This document shows, in pieces, positions 24,781 to 33,841 of a DNA stretch of 53,451 nucleotides. This DNA comes from Bdellovibrionaceae bacterium UBA2316 (GTDB lineage Bacteria; Bdellovibrionota; Bdellovibrionia; Bdellovibrionales; Bdellovibrionaceae), in assembly GCA_002345205.1 (NCBI GenBank), contig DDVI01000104.1, positions 39,790 to 93,240 on the forward strand, in the 5' to 3' direction. The translations under genes and the position numbers were made by a program. The notes below the pieces were generated by a model. The model was not told where the DNA came from. It saw only the letters and a list, made by a program, of their open reading frames with translations, and searched no databases. The number at the start of each line of letters is the position of its first letter. Position 1 is the first letter of the stretch.

Positions 24781-26157
24781 ATGAAAAGTATTCTAAAAAG
24801 AAAACGATTTATTGGAGCAGCGATTATTTCTGCCGTGTTATTTTCATTTTTTGTGTTTTTGGCTACCGACATTGCTAAAAAGAAAGAAGAAGCAAAAACG
24901 GCCTATCCTCATATTGCGGAAATTACGGATGACACGGAAGATTCCGCTATTTGGGGAATCAACTTTCCTCTGCAATATGAAAGTTATTTAAAAACTGTGG
25001 ATCAAGTTCGAACTAAATATGGTGGCAGCGAAGCCGTACCCAGAACGCCATCTGGCAAAGACCCGCGTTCCACAGTAGCTCAGTCCCGATTGGAAGAAGA
25101 TCCACGATTAAAGGAAATGTGGGCAGGGTATGCATTTTCGATCGATTTCCGTGAAGAACGGGGCCATGCGCATATGCTTCTTGATCAAATTCATACCCAG
25201 CGACAGGACGTCGTAAAACAGCCAGGAACATGTATCAATTGCCATGCGTCTACGTATGTTCCGATGAAAAAATTGGGTAATGGGGATATCTTTGCGGGTT
25301 TTGAAAAACTTAACCAGATGCCATATTTTGACGCCGCTAAACACACGGCGCATCCCGTTTCGTGCATTGATTGTCACACTCCCGTTTCTATGAAACTGAG
25401 AGTGACTCGACCCGCATTTATTGAAGGCATTAAAGTCGCAAAAGAATCCCAAGGGATAAAAGAGTACGATATTAATAAAATGGCAAGTCATCAAGAAATG
25501 CGCACGTATGTCTGTGCTCAATGTCACGTGGAGTATTATTTTAAAGGTCCTGAAAAACGTCTTACGTTTCCTTGGAAGAACGGTCTTAAGGCAGACCAGA
25601 TTTATTCCTATTACAAAGACGTAGGACATAAAGATTGGGTCCACAAAATTACGGGAGCTCCCGTTCTAAAAGCTCAGCATCCAGAATTTGAAATGTATTC
25701 GCAAGGTATACATGCGCGAAGTGGAGTCAGTTGTACCGATTGTCACATGCCGTATCAGCGGGTAGGGGCTTCGAAATTTACAGATCATCATGTCCAAAGC
25801 CCGATGCTTAATATCGCGAAGGCGTGTCAAACATGTCATCGCTGGCCTGAAACTGAAATGAAAGCTCGAGTGGAACAGATTCAAGACCGTACATTTGAAA
25901 TGCGTGATGTCAGTTTGACGGCCCTCACGCAGTTCATCAAGGAATTGGGCGAAAAGAAGTCTGAAATCAAAGATCCAAAGCAGCTCGATTCTATTCTCGA
26001 ACACCAAAGAAAAGCCCAGTTTTTACTCGATTTCGTCGAGGCCGAAAACTCGATGGGGTTCCATGCTCCAGGGGAATCATTACGTTTGTTGGGTTTGTCT
26101 TTGGATAGCACATTAAAAGGGCAAAAAGAGCTTTCTAAAGCGACATCTAAAAAATAG
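24781..26157 (+). CDS. nrfA: Cytochrome c nitrite reductase (ammonia-forming) NrfA
   Basis: The 458-residue pentahaem protein has an N-terminal membrane/signal segment and five CXXCH motifs at about residues 151, 195, 245, 318 and 349. The signature CAQCHVEYYF and the PW and HPEFEMYSQGIHA regions mark NrfA, which reduces nitrite to ammonium in the periplasm. Most NrfA proteins bind the active-site haem by CXXCK; here the first motif is CINCH, as in the minority CXXCH class. With NrfH it allows anaerobic respiration or nitrite and NO detoxification. Confidence 0.92.
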   Translation: MKSILKRKRFIGAAIISAVLFSFFVFLATDIAKKKEEAKTAYPHIAEITDDTEDSAIWGINFPLQYESYLKTVDQVRTKYGGSEAVPRTPSGKDPRSTVAQSRLEEDPRLKEMWAGYAFSIDFREERGHAHMLLDQIHTQRQDVVKQPGTCINCHASTYVPMKKLGNGDIFAGFEKLNQMPYFDAAKHTAHPVSCIDCHTPVSMKLRVTRPAFIEGIKVAKESQGIKEYDINKMASHQEMRTYVCAQCHVEYYFKGPEKRLTFPWKNGLKADQIYSYYKDVGHKDWVHKITGAPVLKAQHPEFEMYSQGIHARSGVSCTDCHMPYQRVGASKFTDHHVQSPMLNIAKACQTCHRWPETEMKARVEQIQDRTFEMRDVSLTALTQFIKELGEKKSEIKDPKQLDSILEHQRKAQFLLDFVEAENSMGFHAPGESLRLLGLSLDSTLKGQKELSKATSKK

Positions 26158-26163
26158 TAACTA

Positions 26164-26203
26164 TGATAGAAATCATGTTTTTATTTTAATTTCCCTATAT
26201 AGT
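26164..26203 (+). promoter_or_regulatory. FNR-like site and -10 before the CoA-transferase gene
   Basis: TGATAGAAATCA (26164-26175) has the TGAT-N4-ATCA core of FNR/ANR boxes. A -10-like TATAGT lies at 26198-26203. The box centre would be about 41 bp before the expected transcription start, the class II activator position. The outer base pair (A/T) differs from the TTGAT-N4-ATCAA consensus. Confidence 0.45.
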
Positions 26204-26221
26204 ATCTAACAGGAGTCTATA

Positions 26222-27499
26222 TTGGGAAAAGTTTTAGATATTAAATCAGCACTTGGTAAAATTCAGTCGGATATGCACGTCTTTATTCACGGCGGAGCCA
26301 TGACTCCTTCGGCTTTAATTGGTGAACTTGTAAGTCAGCACCAGCGTCTAAAAAATGTGACTTTAGTGCATTTGCACACTCACGGTAGTGCGGACTATGC
26401 GAAACCTGAATACCATTCGAATTTTCGAGTGATGAATCTATTCGTGGGCGCGAACGTCCGACCCTATGTTGATTTTGATACAGTAGATTATTTACCTTGT
26501 TTCTTGTCAGAAATGCCGAGTTTATTTCGCAATAATTTAATTCCGCTAGATGTCGCCCTTATTCAAGTTTCGCCGCCAGATCGCCACGGCTATTGCTCTC
26601 TAGGCTCAAGCATCGATGTGGCTAAGGCGGCCGTTGAGTCGGCCAAATTGGTGATTGCTCAAGTAAACAAAAATGTACCTCGTACATTTGGCGATGCCCT
26701 GATCCCGGCAGAGAAAATTGATGTATTCATTGAGTTAGATAGCCCCTTAGAAGTGAGTCACTTAAAACCGCTCAAAGACGAAGAGAGAAAAATTGGTGAG
26801 TTTGCGGCCAGTCTGGTAGATAACGGGGCTACGTTGCAGGTCGGGATTGGTAGTATTCCTGACGCCATTCTGGCCCGTCTGAAAGACAGAAAAAATTTAG
26901 GATTGCATTCAGAAATGTGGTCGGATGGGGCACTAGATTTAATTCTCTCTGGAGCTATCGATAATTCCCAAAAGAAAACACATCGAGGAAAATCCGTTTC
27001 TACATTTATCGTAGGCACGCAAAAAGTTTTTGATTTTATTTCAGATAATCCGTCAGTTATTTTAATGGAAGCAAATTATGTCAATAATCCAACCGTCATC
27101 GCAAAAAATGATAAAGTAACTGCCATTAACTCGGCCGTCGAAATAGATTTGACGGGACAGGTCTGTGCCGATTCTGTTGGTCACAGGATTATTTCTGGAG
27201 TCGGTGGACAGATAGACTTCCTCCGCGGGGCCTCGCTATCTAATGGCGGAAAACCTATCATTGCGCTAACCTCAAGAACGTCAAAAGGGAAATCCAGAAT
27301 TGTGTCGACACTGAATACCGGTGCCGGCGTTGTTACCACACGAGCCCATGTTCACTATGTCGTGACGGAATACGGGATTGCTAATTTATTTGGAAAGTCC
27401 ATTCGTCAACGCGCAAAAGCTCTTATTGAAATCGCCCACCCGGATGACAGAGCAAATTTAGAAACTTTATTTCAAAAAGAATTTCTTGCGAAGGTTTAA
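26222..27499 (+). CDS. Acetyl-CoA hydrolase/CoA-transferase family protein
   Basis: The 425-residue protein belongs to the acetyl-CoA hydrolase/transferase family (Cat1/AbfT-like). Features include DVALIQVSPPDRHGYCSLG, LQVGIGSIPDAILA, LGLHSEMWSDGALDL with the catalytic Glu of the SEM motif, and a glycine-rich end. It moves CoA between short acyl groups such as acetate and 4-hydroxybutyrate or succinate. The TTG start follows AGGAG at good distance. It lies just after nrfHA and has an FNR-like site, pointing to low-oxygen metabolism. Confidence 0.85.
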   Translation: MGKVLDIKSALGKIQSDMHVFIHGGAMTPSALIGELVSQHQRLKNVTLVHLHTHGSADYAKPEYHSNFRVMNLFVGANVRPYVDFDTVDYLPCFLSEMPSLFRNNLIPLDVALIQVSPPDRHGYCSLGSSIDVAKAAVESAKLVIAQVNKNVPRTFGDALIPAEKIDVFIELDSPLEVSHLKPLKDEERKIGEFAASLVDNGATLQVGIGSIPDAILARLKDRKNLGLHSEMWSDGALDLILSGAIDNSQKKTHRGKSVSTFIVGTQKVFDFISDNPSVILMEANYVNNPTVIAKNDKVTAINSAVEIDLTGQVCADSVGHRIISGVGGQIDFLRGASLSNGGKPIIALTSRTSKGKSRIVSTLNTGAGVVTTRAHVHYVVTEYGIANLFGKSIRQRAKALIEIAHPDDRANLETLFQKEFLAKV

Positions 27500-27723
27500 G
27501 AACGCGCACTTTGTTTCGTGCCCGGCGGTTAGGATGGCTAATTTTTTTGAATTCTCGAGTCAGAAGCATTTTCTTTTTGAATGTGCCTAGCCAAGGCTCA
27601 AATATTTGTGGCAATCATAATATGGATTCTGACCTTGCTGTACATAAGTCCTCTTCATATGTCTGTATACAAGACATGGGTGAGTCGATTTCCCATTTTA
27701 TTAGACATATCTTAATCTTTCTA

Positions 27724-27754
27724 TTGACCTTCCAATCATTGTAAGGTTTACAGT
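27724..27754 (+). promoter_or_regulatory. CueR-type promoter with 19-bp spacer
   Basis: TTGACC (27724-27729), a 19-bp spacer and TACAGT (27749-27754) form the long-spacer promoter typical of MerR-family activators. The spacer contains the dyad ACCTTCC-N7-GTAAGGT, very like the CueR operator of E. coli copA (ACCTTCC...GGAAGGT). It precedes the copper cassette, and the CueR gene is at its end. Confidence 0.8.
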
Positions 27755-27791
27755 AACTATAAATAGGTCTTGTTTTATAAAGGAGTTCCTG

Positions 27792-28196
27792 ATGAAGACT
27801 TTTCAATTGTTAGTTGTTTTTTTAACAGCCTTTGCCTACTACCCATCGGCATTTTCCCATGGTGAAGATCAGCCTGGACCTAATGGCGGTTCGATACAAA
27901 TGCCCGGGGCGTTTCATACCGAAGCTGTGGTCATAAGTAAAAACGAACTCAAAATATTTTTGCTAGATATGGATTGGAAGAATCCTACCGTGAACGATTC
28001 GTCTGTTAGCGCAACATTTCAAACTAAAACAAAATTCGAAGGTAAGTGCGAAAAAAATGAAAATGCATTTCTTTGTACTTTTGATAAGACTGTCGATTTG
28101 AATAAGAAGGGTAAGTTAATTGTTAGCTCCACAAGAGAAAAACAAGTGGGAAATAAAGCTGAGTATAAAACGCCTCTTAAAGTTTGGAAAAAGTAA
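27792..28196 (+). CDS. Small periplasmic protein of the copper cassette
   Basis: The 134-residue product has a signal peptide (cleavage near FSHG). The mature N-terminus is HGEDQPGPNGGSIQMPGAFHTE, with His and Met residues that could bind copper. Two Cys residues (CEKN, FLCTF) may form a disulphide. It is the first gene after the CueR-type promoter and 11 bp before copA. Its function is unknown, but the position suggests periplasmic copper handling. Confidence 0.65.
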   Translation: MKTFQLLVVFLTAFAYYPSAFSHGEDQPGPNGGSIQMPGAFHTEAVVISKNELKIFLLDMDWKNPTVNDSSVSATFQTKTKFEGKCEKNENAFLCTFDKTVDLNKKGKLIVSSTREKQVGNKAEYKTPLKVWKK

Positions 28197-28207
28197 AGGA
28201 AACCAAT

Positions 28208-30568
28208 ATGGACCATTCTCATACCCATTGTGATCACCAGCATAAGAATGATGATTCGCATATTCATTTAGTTATTGATCCCGTGTGCGGTATGAAAATT
28301 AACCCATCTACTGCCAAAGGTGGAAAAAGTAGTTTTGCTGGTCATGATTACTTTTTTTGTAATTCTAAATGTAAAATTAAATTTGATTCGAATCCTCAAA
28401 AATACCTTCATCCAGCTGAAGTGAAACACGAAGTATCGGATGCGGATAAGAATAAAATGTACACGTGTCCAATGCATCCCGAGGTTCGACAAAAAGGTCC
28501 TGGAAGTTGTCCTCTATGCGGTATGGCGCTGGAACCTGAAGAGATTTCTTTAGAGGAAGAAAGCAACCCAGAACTAATCGATTTTACAAAGCGTTTAAAA
28601 GTGAGTGCGACTTTGGCTATACCGCTGTTGTTACTTGCGATGTCTGACTTAATTCCTGGTCAGCCCGTACAGCACGCTTTGCCACATTGGCTCTATGCGG
28701 GAATTCAGTTTTTATTGGCGACTCCGATTGTTCTATGGGGAGGGCTTCCTTTTTTTGACCGTGGTTGGTCGTCAGTCAAAAATCGAAAGTTAAATATGTT
28801 TACGCTGATCGCGCTGGGAACGGGCGTAGCCTATGCGTTTAGTATTGTCGCTACGTTTTTTCCCGGACTGTTTCCAGAAAGGTTTCGCGTTCATGGCGGA
28901 ATGGTGCCACTGTATTATGAAGCCTCTGGCGTAATCATTGCGCTGGTTTTATTAGGGCAAGTTCTTGAATTAAAGGCGCGCAGTCAAACGGGGAATGCAA
29001 TCCGTGCACTGCTTGGTTTGGCATCCAAAACGGCTCGACGAATCGAAACAGATGGAAGTGAAGTCGATGTTGCTGTTGAAATTATTAAACCCGGCGACCT
29101 GTTACGAGTTCGCCCAGGCGAAAAAATTCCAGTTGATGGCGTCGTAATAGAAGGTCGCAGTGCTGTTGATGAATCGATGATTACGGGTGAACCTATTCCT
29201 GTTGAAAAAGAAGTTGGAAACGCCGTTACGGGAGCAACAGTTAATTCAACAGGTTCGTTCGTGATGAAAACAACAAAGGTTGGTAGCGAAACTCTATTGT
29301 CACAGATCGTAAAAATGGTGTCGAACGCGCAACGTAGTCGCGCACCCATCCAAAAATTAGCAGACACCGTATCGTCTTATTTTGTTCCAATTGTGGTTAT
29401 CATTTCGATAGTGACAGCAATCGTTTGGTATTTAGTTGGACCAGAGCCTAAAGTAACCTACGCGTTGATCAATGCCGTGGCGGTATTGATTATTGCGTGC
29501 CCTTGCGCTTTGGGTCTAGCGACACCGATGTCGATCATGGTCGGTACCGGAAAAGGAGCGAATCACGGTGTACTGATTAAAAATGCCGAAGCCTTAGAAC
29601 GATTAGAAACGATAACTACGTTAGTCGTCGATAAAACAGGAACGTTAACATTAGGTAAGCCCAAGCTGTCCGAGGTCCGCGTTTTAAACAGTTTCAAAGA
29701 AGACGAATTGCTTTCAATGGCGGCTTCCTTGGAAAAATCCAGCGAACATCCCTTAGCTGAAGCTATTGTTGCAGGTGCGCTAGAACGTGGGATTAAACTA
29801 ATGGATGTAATCCATTTTGAATCTTTTACGGGTCAGGGAATCAAAGGAACAGTAAATGGTAAAGACGTGCTGGTGGGCAATAGACGGTTGATGGAATCAA
29901 ATGGCATTGAAACTCGGGAAATTGCGACGACCGCTTCCGAGATGCAGTCGCAAGGCCATGGTGTGATGTTGGTGGCTATCGGGGGACAATCGGCAGGACT
30001 TATTGCAGTGAAAGATCCAATCAAAGCGTCTTCAAAATCTGCACTTGAGTATTTCCAAAAACAAAATATCGAAATCGTGATGTTGACGGGCGATAGTAAA
30101 AATACGGCCGATGTCGTTGCGAAAGAACTAGGTATTTATCACGTAGAAGCCGACGTATTGCCTCACCAAAAAAACGAAGTGATCAAACGCCTGCAGGCAA
30201 AAGGAAAACGGGTCGCGATGGCCGGTGACGGAATCAACGATGCACCGGCACTTGCGCAAGCCGATATTGGAATTGCAATGGGCACAGGAACAGATGTAGC
30301 TATCGAAAGCGCGGGAGTTACGCTGGTGAAGGGTGATCTGATGGGAATCGTACGTGCTCATCGATTGAGTCAACTGACGATGAGGAATATCAGGCAAAAT
30401 TTAGTCTTTGCCTTTGGATACAACACGGTGGGTATTCCCCTTGCCGCCGGAATTTTATACCCAGTATTTGGAATGTTATTAAGTCCAATGATAGCAAGCC
30501 TTGCGATGAGTTTAAGTTCGGTATCGGTGATCGCCAATGCGTTGAGACTCAAAAATGAAAAGTTATAG
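28208..30568 (+). CDS. copA: Copper-transporting P1B-type ATPase
   Basis: The ATG at 28208 follows AAAGGAAA. The 786-residue pump starts with a His-rich tail, a YHS domain (DPVCGM..., about 20-65) and a heavy-metal-binding segment (YTCPMHPEV with CPLCGM). Then come eight membrane segments with the CPC motif (ACPCALGLATP, Cys at about 431), the phosphorylation loop DKTGTLT (about 475), SEHPLAEAI and GDGINDAPAL. This is a Cu(I)/Ag(I) exporter of the inner membrane. It is followed 11 bp later by cueR. Confidence 0.93.
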   Translation: MDHSHTHCDHQHKNDDSHIHLVIDPVCGMKINPSTAKGGKSSFAGHDYFFCNSKCKIKFDSNPQKYLHPAEVKHEVSDADKNKMYTCPMHPEVRQKGPGSCPLCGMALEPEEISLEEESNPELIDFTKRLKVSATLAIPLLLLAMSDLIPGQPVQHALPHWLYAGIQFLLATPIVLWGGLPFFDRGWSSVKNRKLNMFTLIALGTGVAYAFSIVATFFPGLFPERFRVHGGMVPLYYEASGVIIALVLLGQVLELKARSQTGNAIRALLGLASKTARRIETDGSEVDVAVEIIKPGDLLRVRPGEKIPVDGVVIEGRSAVDESMITGEPIPVEKEVGNAVTGATVNSTGSFVMKTTKVGSETLLSQIVKMVSNAQRSRAPIQKLADTVSSYFVPIVVIISIVTAIVWYLVGPEPKVTYALINAVAVLIIACPCALGLATPMSIMVGTGKGANHGVLIKNAEALERLETITTLVVDKTGTLTLGKPKLSEVRVLNSFKEDELLSMAASLEKSSEHPLAEAIVAGALERGIKLMDVIHFESFTGQGIKGTVNGKDVLVGNRRLMESNGIETREIATTASEMQSQGHGVMLVAIGGQSAGLIAVKDPIKASSKSALEYFQKQNIEIVMLTGDSKNTADVVAKELGIYHVEADVLPHQKNEVIKRLQAKGKRVAMAGDGINDAPALAQADIGIAMGTGTDVAIESAGVTLVKGDLMGIVRAHRLSQLTMRNIRQNLVFAFGYNTVGIPLAAGILYPVFGMLLSPMIASLAMSLSSVSVIANALRLKNEKL

Positions 30569-30579
30569 AGGACGCAGTT

Positions 30580-30972
30580 ATGAATATCGGTGAAGCAGCA
30601 AAAATTTCCGGAGTAAATGCAAAACTAATTCGGCACTATGAGTCCATCGGAGTCATTCCAAAAGCGTCCAGGTCAGAATCAGGATATCGGTCATATTCTG
30701 AATCCGACGTGAATATTCTATCATTCGTTAAACGAGCCCGAACGCTGGGCTTTGCGATGAAAGAAATTAAAAAGCTTGTAAGCTTATGGAAAAATAAATC
30801 CAGAGCCAGCGCCGATGTAAAGAGCCTTGCTGTAAAACACATCGAAGAGATGGAACATAAAATCGTAGAACTTCAAGGTATGGTTAAAACCTTGAAGCAT
30901 TTATCAAAAAATTGCCACGGCGACAACAGACCAGACTGCCCAATCCTGAACAATCTTGAACAGCAGCGCTAA
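30580..30972 (+). CDS. cueR: MerR-family copper regulator CueR
   Basis: The 130-residue protein has the MerR helix-turn-helix (MNIGEAAKISGVNAKLIRHYE) and the dimer helix. Cys112 and Cys120 (CHGDNRPDC) sit at the same numbers as the Cu(I) ligands of E. coli CueR. Ser77 is also kept, the mark of regulators that sense monovalent ions. It activates the 19-bp-spacer promoter at 27724 and is co-transcribed with copA, giving a feedback loop. Confidence 0.92.
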   Translation: MNIGEAAKISGVNAKLIRHYESIGVIPKASRSESGYRSYSESDVNILSFVKRARTLGFAMKEIKKLVSLWKNKSRASADVKSLAVKHIEEMEHKIVELQGMVKTLKHLSKNCHGDNRPDCPILNNLEQQR

Positions 30973-30987
30973 CCTGCAGTTAAGAGA

Positions 30988-32154
30988 TCACTTGTTCCAG
31001 AAAAAATATAGGGTTCCCGCTGCGAAGAGAATAACTCCCCCCACCACCGAAGCAAACGGCAGACTAAAAGCGATGACCGCGCAGAATATAAAACCAAAAC
31101 CACATAACCACTTGGGCCATTTGCGTTCCTTTGGGGATAGTGTCCATGCTGCCGCATTCGCAATAGCGTAGTAAATTAACACCGCAAACGAACTAAAACC
31201 GATCGAGGTGCGCACGTCTGCGACACTTACAATTAACGCTACGATGATTCCGACAACAAGTTCAGCTACGTGAGGAACTTTATGAATGGGATGGACGGCA
31301 CTTAAAAATTTGGGCAGATCATTATTTGCAGCCATTGCAAATGTTGTCCGGCTTACTCCAGCTAATAATGAAAGTAAAACGCCCAGCGCCGCAAAGCATG
31401 CACCAATTCTTACAAGCGGAGACAACCAAAAGAAATGACCAGATTCAACAGCTATTACTAAAGGCGCGGTGGATAGGGACAGAGTTTTCGTATCAACACA
31501 CATCATTGCAGTTGAAATAACAATGAGATAAATAAGGACCGTTGTCCCAAGCGCTGTAAGAATAGCTTTTGGGATCGTGTTCTTTGGATCGATGACTTCT
31601 TCACCCAGTGTGGCAATCCGCGCGTATCCAGCAAAGGCGAAAAACATTAACCCGGCCGCTTGAAGAATTCCAAAAAATCCAACGTCCTCCGTGATGTGCC
31701 ACAGGCGTGACGGGTCCGCGCCGCCTCCACCGATCGCTGCAAAAACAACAATCGCTAGCGCACTCAGCACTATTGTGACTAAAGTTTTGGTAACTAGCGC
31801 TGTTTTTTTAATTCCAAAAAAATTAACCAATGTGAGCGCAAATACAGAACTGATCGCGATAGGTCGTGCAAATTCAGGTGCCGCATAGTTAGCAAAGGTC
31901 AGCGCCATTGCAGAACAGCTGGCCAGTTTGCCTATAACAAATCCCCAGCCGGCAAGAAATCCCCAGTAGTTTCCTAAACGCTTTCTACCGTATATGTAGG
32001 TTCCACCCGATTCTGGATAGACGGACGCCAATTGAGCCATAGTAAGGGCATTTAGAAGGGCCAAACATCCAGCGATCACGACGGCAACAAGAAGTGCGCC
32101 ACCGGCAGCGGCTGATGCGGGGCCTGCGGCAGAAAAAATACCAGCGCCAATCAT
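30988..32154 (-). CDS. APC-family amino acid permease, start uncertain
   Basis: The 388-residue frame from the ATG at 32154 covers about eleven membrane segments. It has MIGAGIF (the APC entry motif), YPESGGTYIY and LGEEVIDPKNTIPKAI, typical of amino acid/polyamine/cation permeases. The same frame stays open upstream to a stop near 32253, and that part reads LERRLRTKDAVIIGLGS, the usual APC N-terminus, but it holds no ATG, GTG or TTG. So the start is either the internal ATG, a rare codon, or lost by mutation. Substrate unknown. It converges with cueR. Confidence 0.75.
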   Translation of the reverse strand: MIGAGIFSAAGPASAAAGGALLVAVVIAGCLALLNALTMAQLASVYPESGGTYIYGRKRLGNYWGFLAGWGFVIGKLASCSAMALTFANYAAPEFARPIAISSVFALTLVNFFGIKKTALVTKTLVTIVLSALAIVVFAAIGGGGADPSRLWHITEDVGFFGILQAAGLMFFAFAGYARIATLGEEVIDPKNTIPKAILTALGTTVLIYLIVISTAMMCVDTKTLSLSTAPLVIAVESGHFFWLSPLVRIGACFAALGVLLSLLAGVSRTTFAMAANNDLPKFLSAVHPIHKVPHVAELVVGIIVALIVSVADVRTSIGFSSFAVLIYYAIANAAAWTLSPKERKWPKWLCGFGFIFCAVIAFSLPFASVVGGVILFAAGTLYFFWNK

Positions 32155-32264
32155 TGATCCTAAGCCAATAATGACCGCGTCTTTTGTTCTAAGTCGTCGT
32201 TCAAGGCGTGACGGTTCCGTAGAGAATCCTTGGTTGCAAAGTTTTGGGCTTTATAAAATTTATA

Positions 32265-33377
32265 CTACAAGGCTGGCAACAGTATAGAAAATTCTGAACC
32301 GACATTTAACTCCGTCGATACAGAAATTTCACCACCCCAGGATTCGACAATCCTAACCGAGGTAGCCAGGCCTAAACCCGTTCCTTGTCCGACGTCTTTA
32401 GTTGTGAAGAAAGGCTTAAATAGATTGCGAAGGTTTTCATCAGAAATTCCACATCCGTTATCTTTGACGGATAATTTAATTTGGTCTTTAAGAGATTCCG
32501 TTTTTAATACTACTTCATATTTGCGATCGGGAAACTGTTTTCTAGCCTCGGCAATTGCGTGCATTGAATTAATGAGTAGGTTTAACAGAACTTGTCCCAG
32601 TGGCCCCGCTTCAGCTTTAACAAAATAGGAATTAGGAAACTGTTTGTTGAGGGTGATACTATTTCGATCAAATTCGTGCTCTAACAGATTTAGCACGTCT
32701 TGTATTGTTGTATTTAAATCCACAGATGATCCGTATTCAGATTTTTGTTCGCGCGCTATATGAAGCAGAGAACTAACGAGTTTTGTAATTCGATCGATTT
32801 GGGAAATAATTATGCTTAAATCTTTTTTTAATAGTTCGTTGTTTCCGGCTTTAGATTCGGCCAGTTCTGCGCGACTTCGAATGATTCCCATTGGGGTTCC
32901 AATTTCATGCGCCAAACTGGACGCCAGTAATCCTAGAGAAGCAAGTCGGTCTTGTTGCAAAATCTGCGCTTTGCTTTCACGTAATTCTTCCATGTCGTGG
33001 TTTTGTTTGATTGCATAACGAATCGATCTTTCTAAAAGGGGACTCGTGAGTTGACCTTTAACTAAATAGTCTGACGCCCCTACGTGCATAGCTTTTATGT
33101 CTAACTCAAAATCAACTAACCCCGTTAGAAAAATAATCGGACACGAAAAGGGACTTTTCCTAACTTCGCTCAACAGTTCCAATCCCGTTTTTTCGCCTAG
33201 GCGATAATCCAAAAGACAGGCATCAAATGTCTGCTCATTTAAAGCGGCTCGTCCATCGTTGTAGTTCGATTTCCAAGTGACTTTATATTTAGACGAGGTC
33301 ACGTCAGACAATAAATCACGAATGTGACAAAAATCATCTTCGTCGTCGTCAATCAGCAGAATATTGAATTCGTTCAT
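32265..33377 (-). CDS. Receiver-histidine kinase hybrid
   Basis: The 370-residue protein starts with a receiver domain (LLIDDDEDDFCHIRDLL, ACLLDYRLGEKTGLELL with the Asp, GASDYLVKGQL). It continues with HisKA (SSLAHEIGTPMGIIRSRAEL) and an ATPase part (NLLINSMHA, VKDNGCGIS, GTGLGLAT). It is cytoplasmic and probably receives phosphate or a binding signal through its receiver. It overlaps the receiver gene before it by 4 bp and is the last gene of a four-gene signalling operon. Confidence 0.88.
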   Translation of the reverse strand: MNEFNILLIDDDEDDFCHIRDLLSDVTSSKYKVTWKSNYNDGRAALNEQTFDACLLDYRLGEKTGLELLSEVRKSPFSCPIIFLTGLVDFELDIKAMHVGASDYLVKGQLTSPLLERSIRYAIKQNHDMEELRESKAQILQQDRLASLGLLASSLAHEIGTPMGIIRSRAELAESKAGNNELLKKDLSIIISQIDRITKLVSSLLHIAREQKSEYGSSVDLNTTIQDVLNLLEHEFDRNSITLNKQFPNSYFVKAEAGPLGQVLLNLLINSMHAIAEARKQFPDRKYEVVLKTESLKDQIKLSVKDNGCGISDENLRNLFKPFFTTKDVGQGTGLGLATSVRIVESWGGEISVSTELNVGSEFSILLPAL

Positions 33378-33841
33378 TTTAAAGACCTGGCTTTGGTGAC
33401 ATTCGGTAGGGCCACGATTTCAAACCAGTAGCGGCCGATATTGCGCATGACATGCACGAGTGAGTCAAATTCAATGGGCTTGGTGATAAATGAATTGGCG
33501 CCTAAGTTATAAGATCTAACGATATCTTCTTCTGCTTGAGATGTCGTCAACACAATGACTGGGATTTGGCTCAGGTGAGGATGTTTTTTCATCTCGGCCA
33601 GAACTTCTCTGCCATCCATTTTCGGCATATTCAAATCTAATAGTATTAATCCAGGCATCATATTTTTACCTGATTGAGATTGTTCCCATTTTTCGTGAAG
33701 CCATTTAATCAGGGATTCACCGTCATGGACAAAATGAAGCTCATTTAGTAAACGACTTTCAGATAAAGCTTCGCGAATCATTTCACAATCATCTAAATCA
33801 TCATCAGCTATTAAGATGGGGACTGAATTTCTGTCTTTCAT
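33374..33841 (-). CDS. Single-domain response regulator (Rcp1-like)
   Basis: The 155-residue protein is one receiver domain: ILIADDDLDDCEMI, LILLDLNMPKMDGREVL with the phospho-acceptor Asp, VLTTSQAEEDIV and FITKPIEF. The extended loop before the Asp (HEKWEQSQSGKNMMPG) is typical of Rcp1-type receivers that partner with PAS or phytochrome kinases. It overlaps both neighbours by 4 bp, so it probably relays phosphate between the PAS kinase and the hybrid kinase. Confidence 0.9.
   Translation of the reverse strand: MKDRNSVPILIADDDLDDCEMIREALSESRLLNELHFVHDGESLIKWLHEKWEQSQSGKNMMPGLILLDLNMPKMDGREVLAEMKKHPHLSQIPVIVLTTSQAEEDIVRSYNLGANSFITKPIEFDSLVHVMRNIGRYWFEIVALPNVTKARSLK

Noticed and set aside
25108..26111. 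Long minus-strand frames inside nrfA
   Set aside because: They are shadows of the haem-protein gene and carry no recognisable domains.
27511..27744. ORF in the gap before the copper cassette
   Set aside because: It overlaps the CueR-type promoter, has no ribosome site and shows no protein family features.
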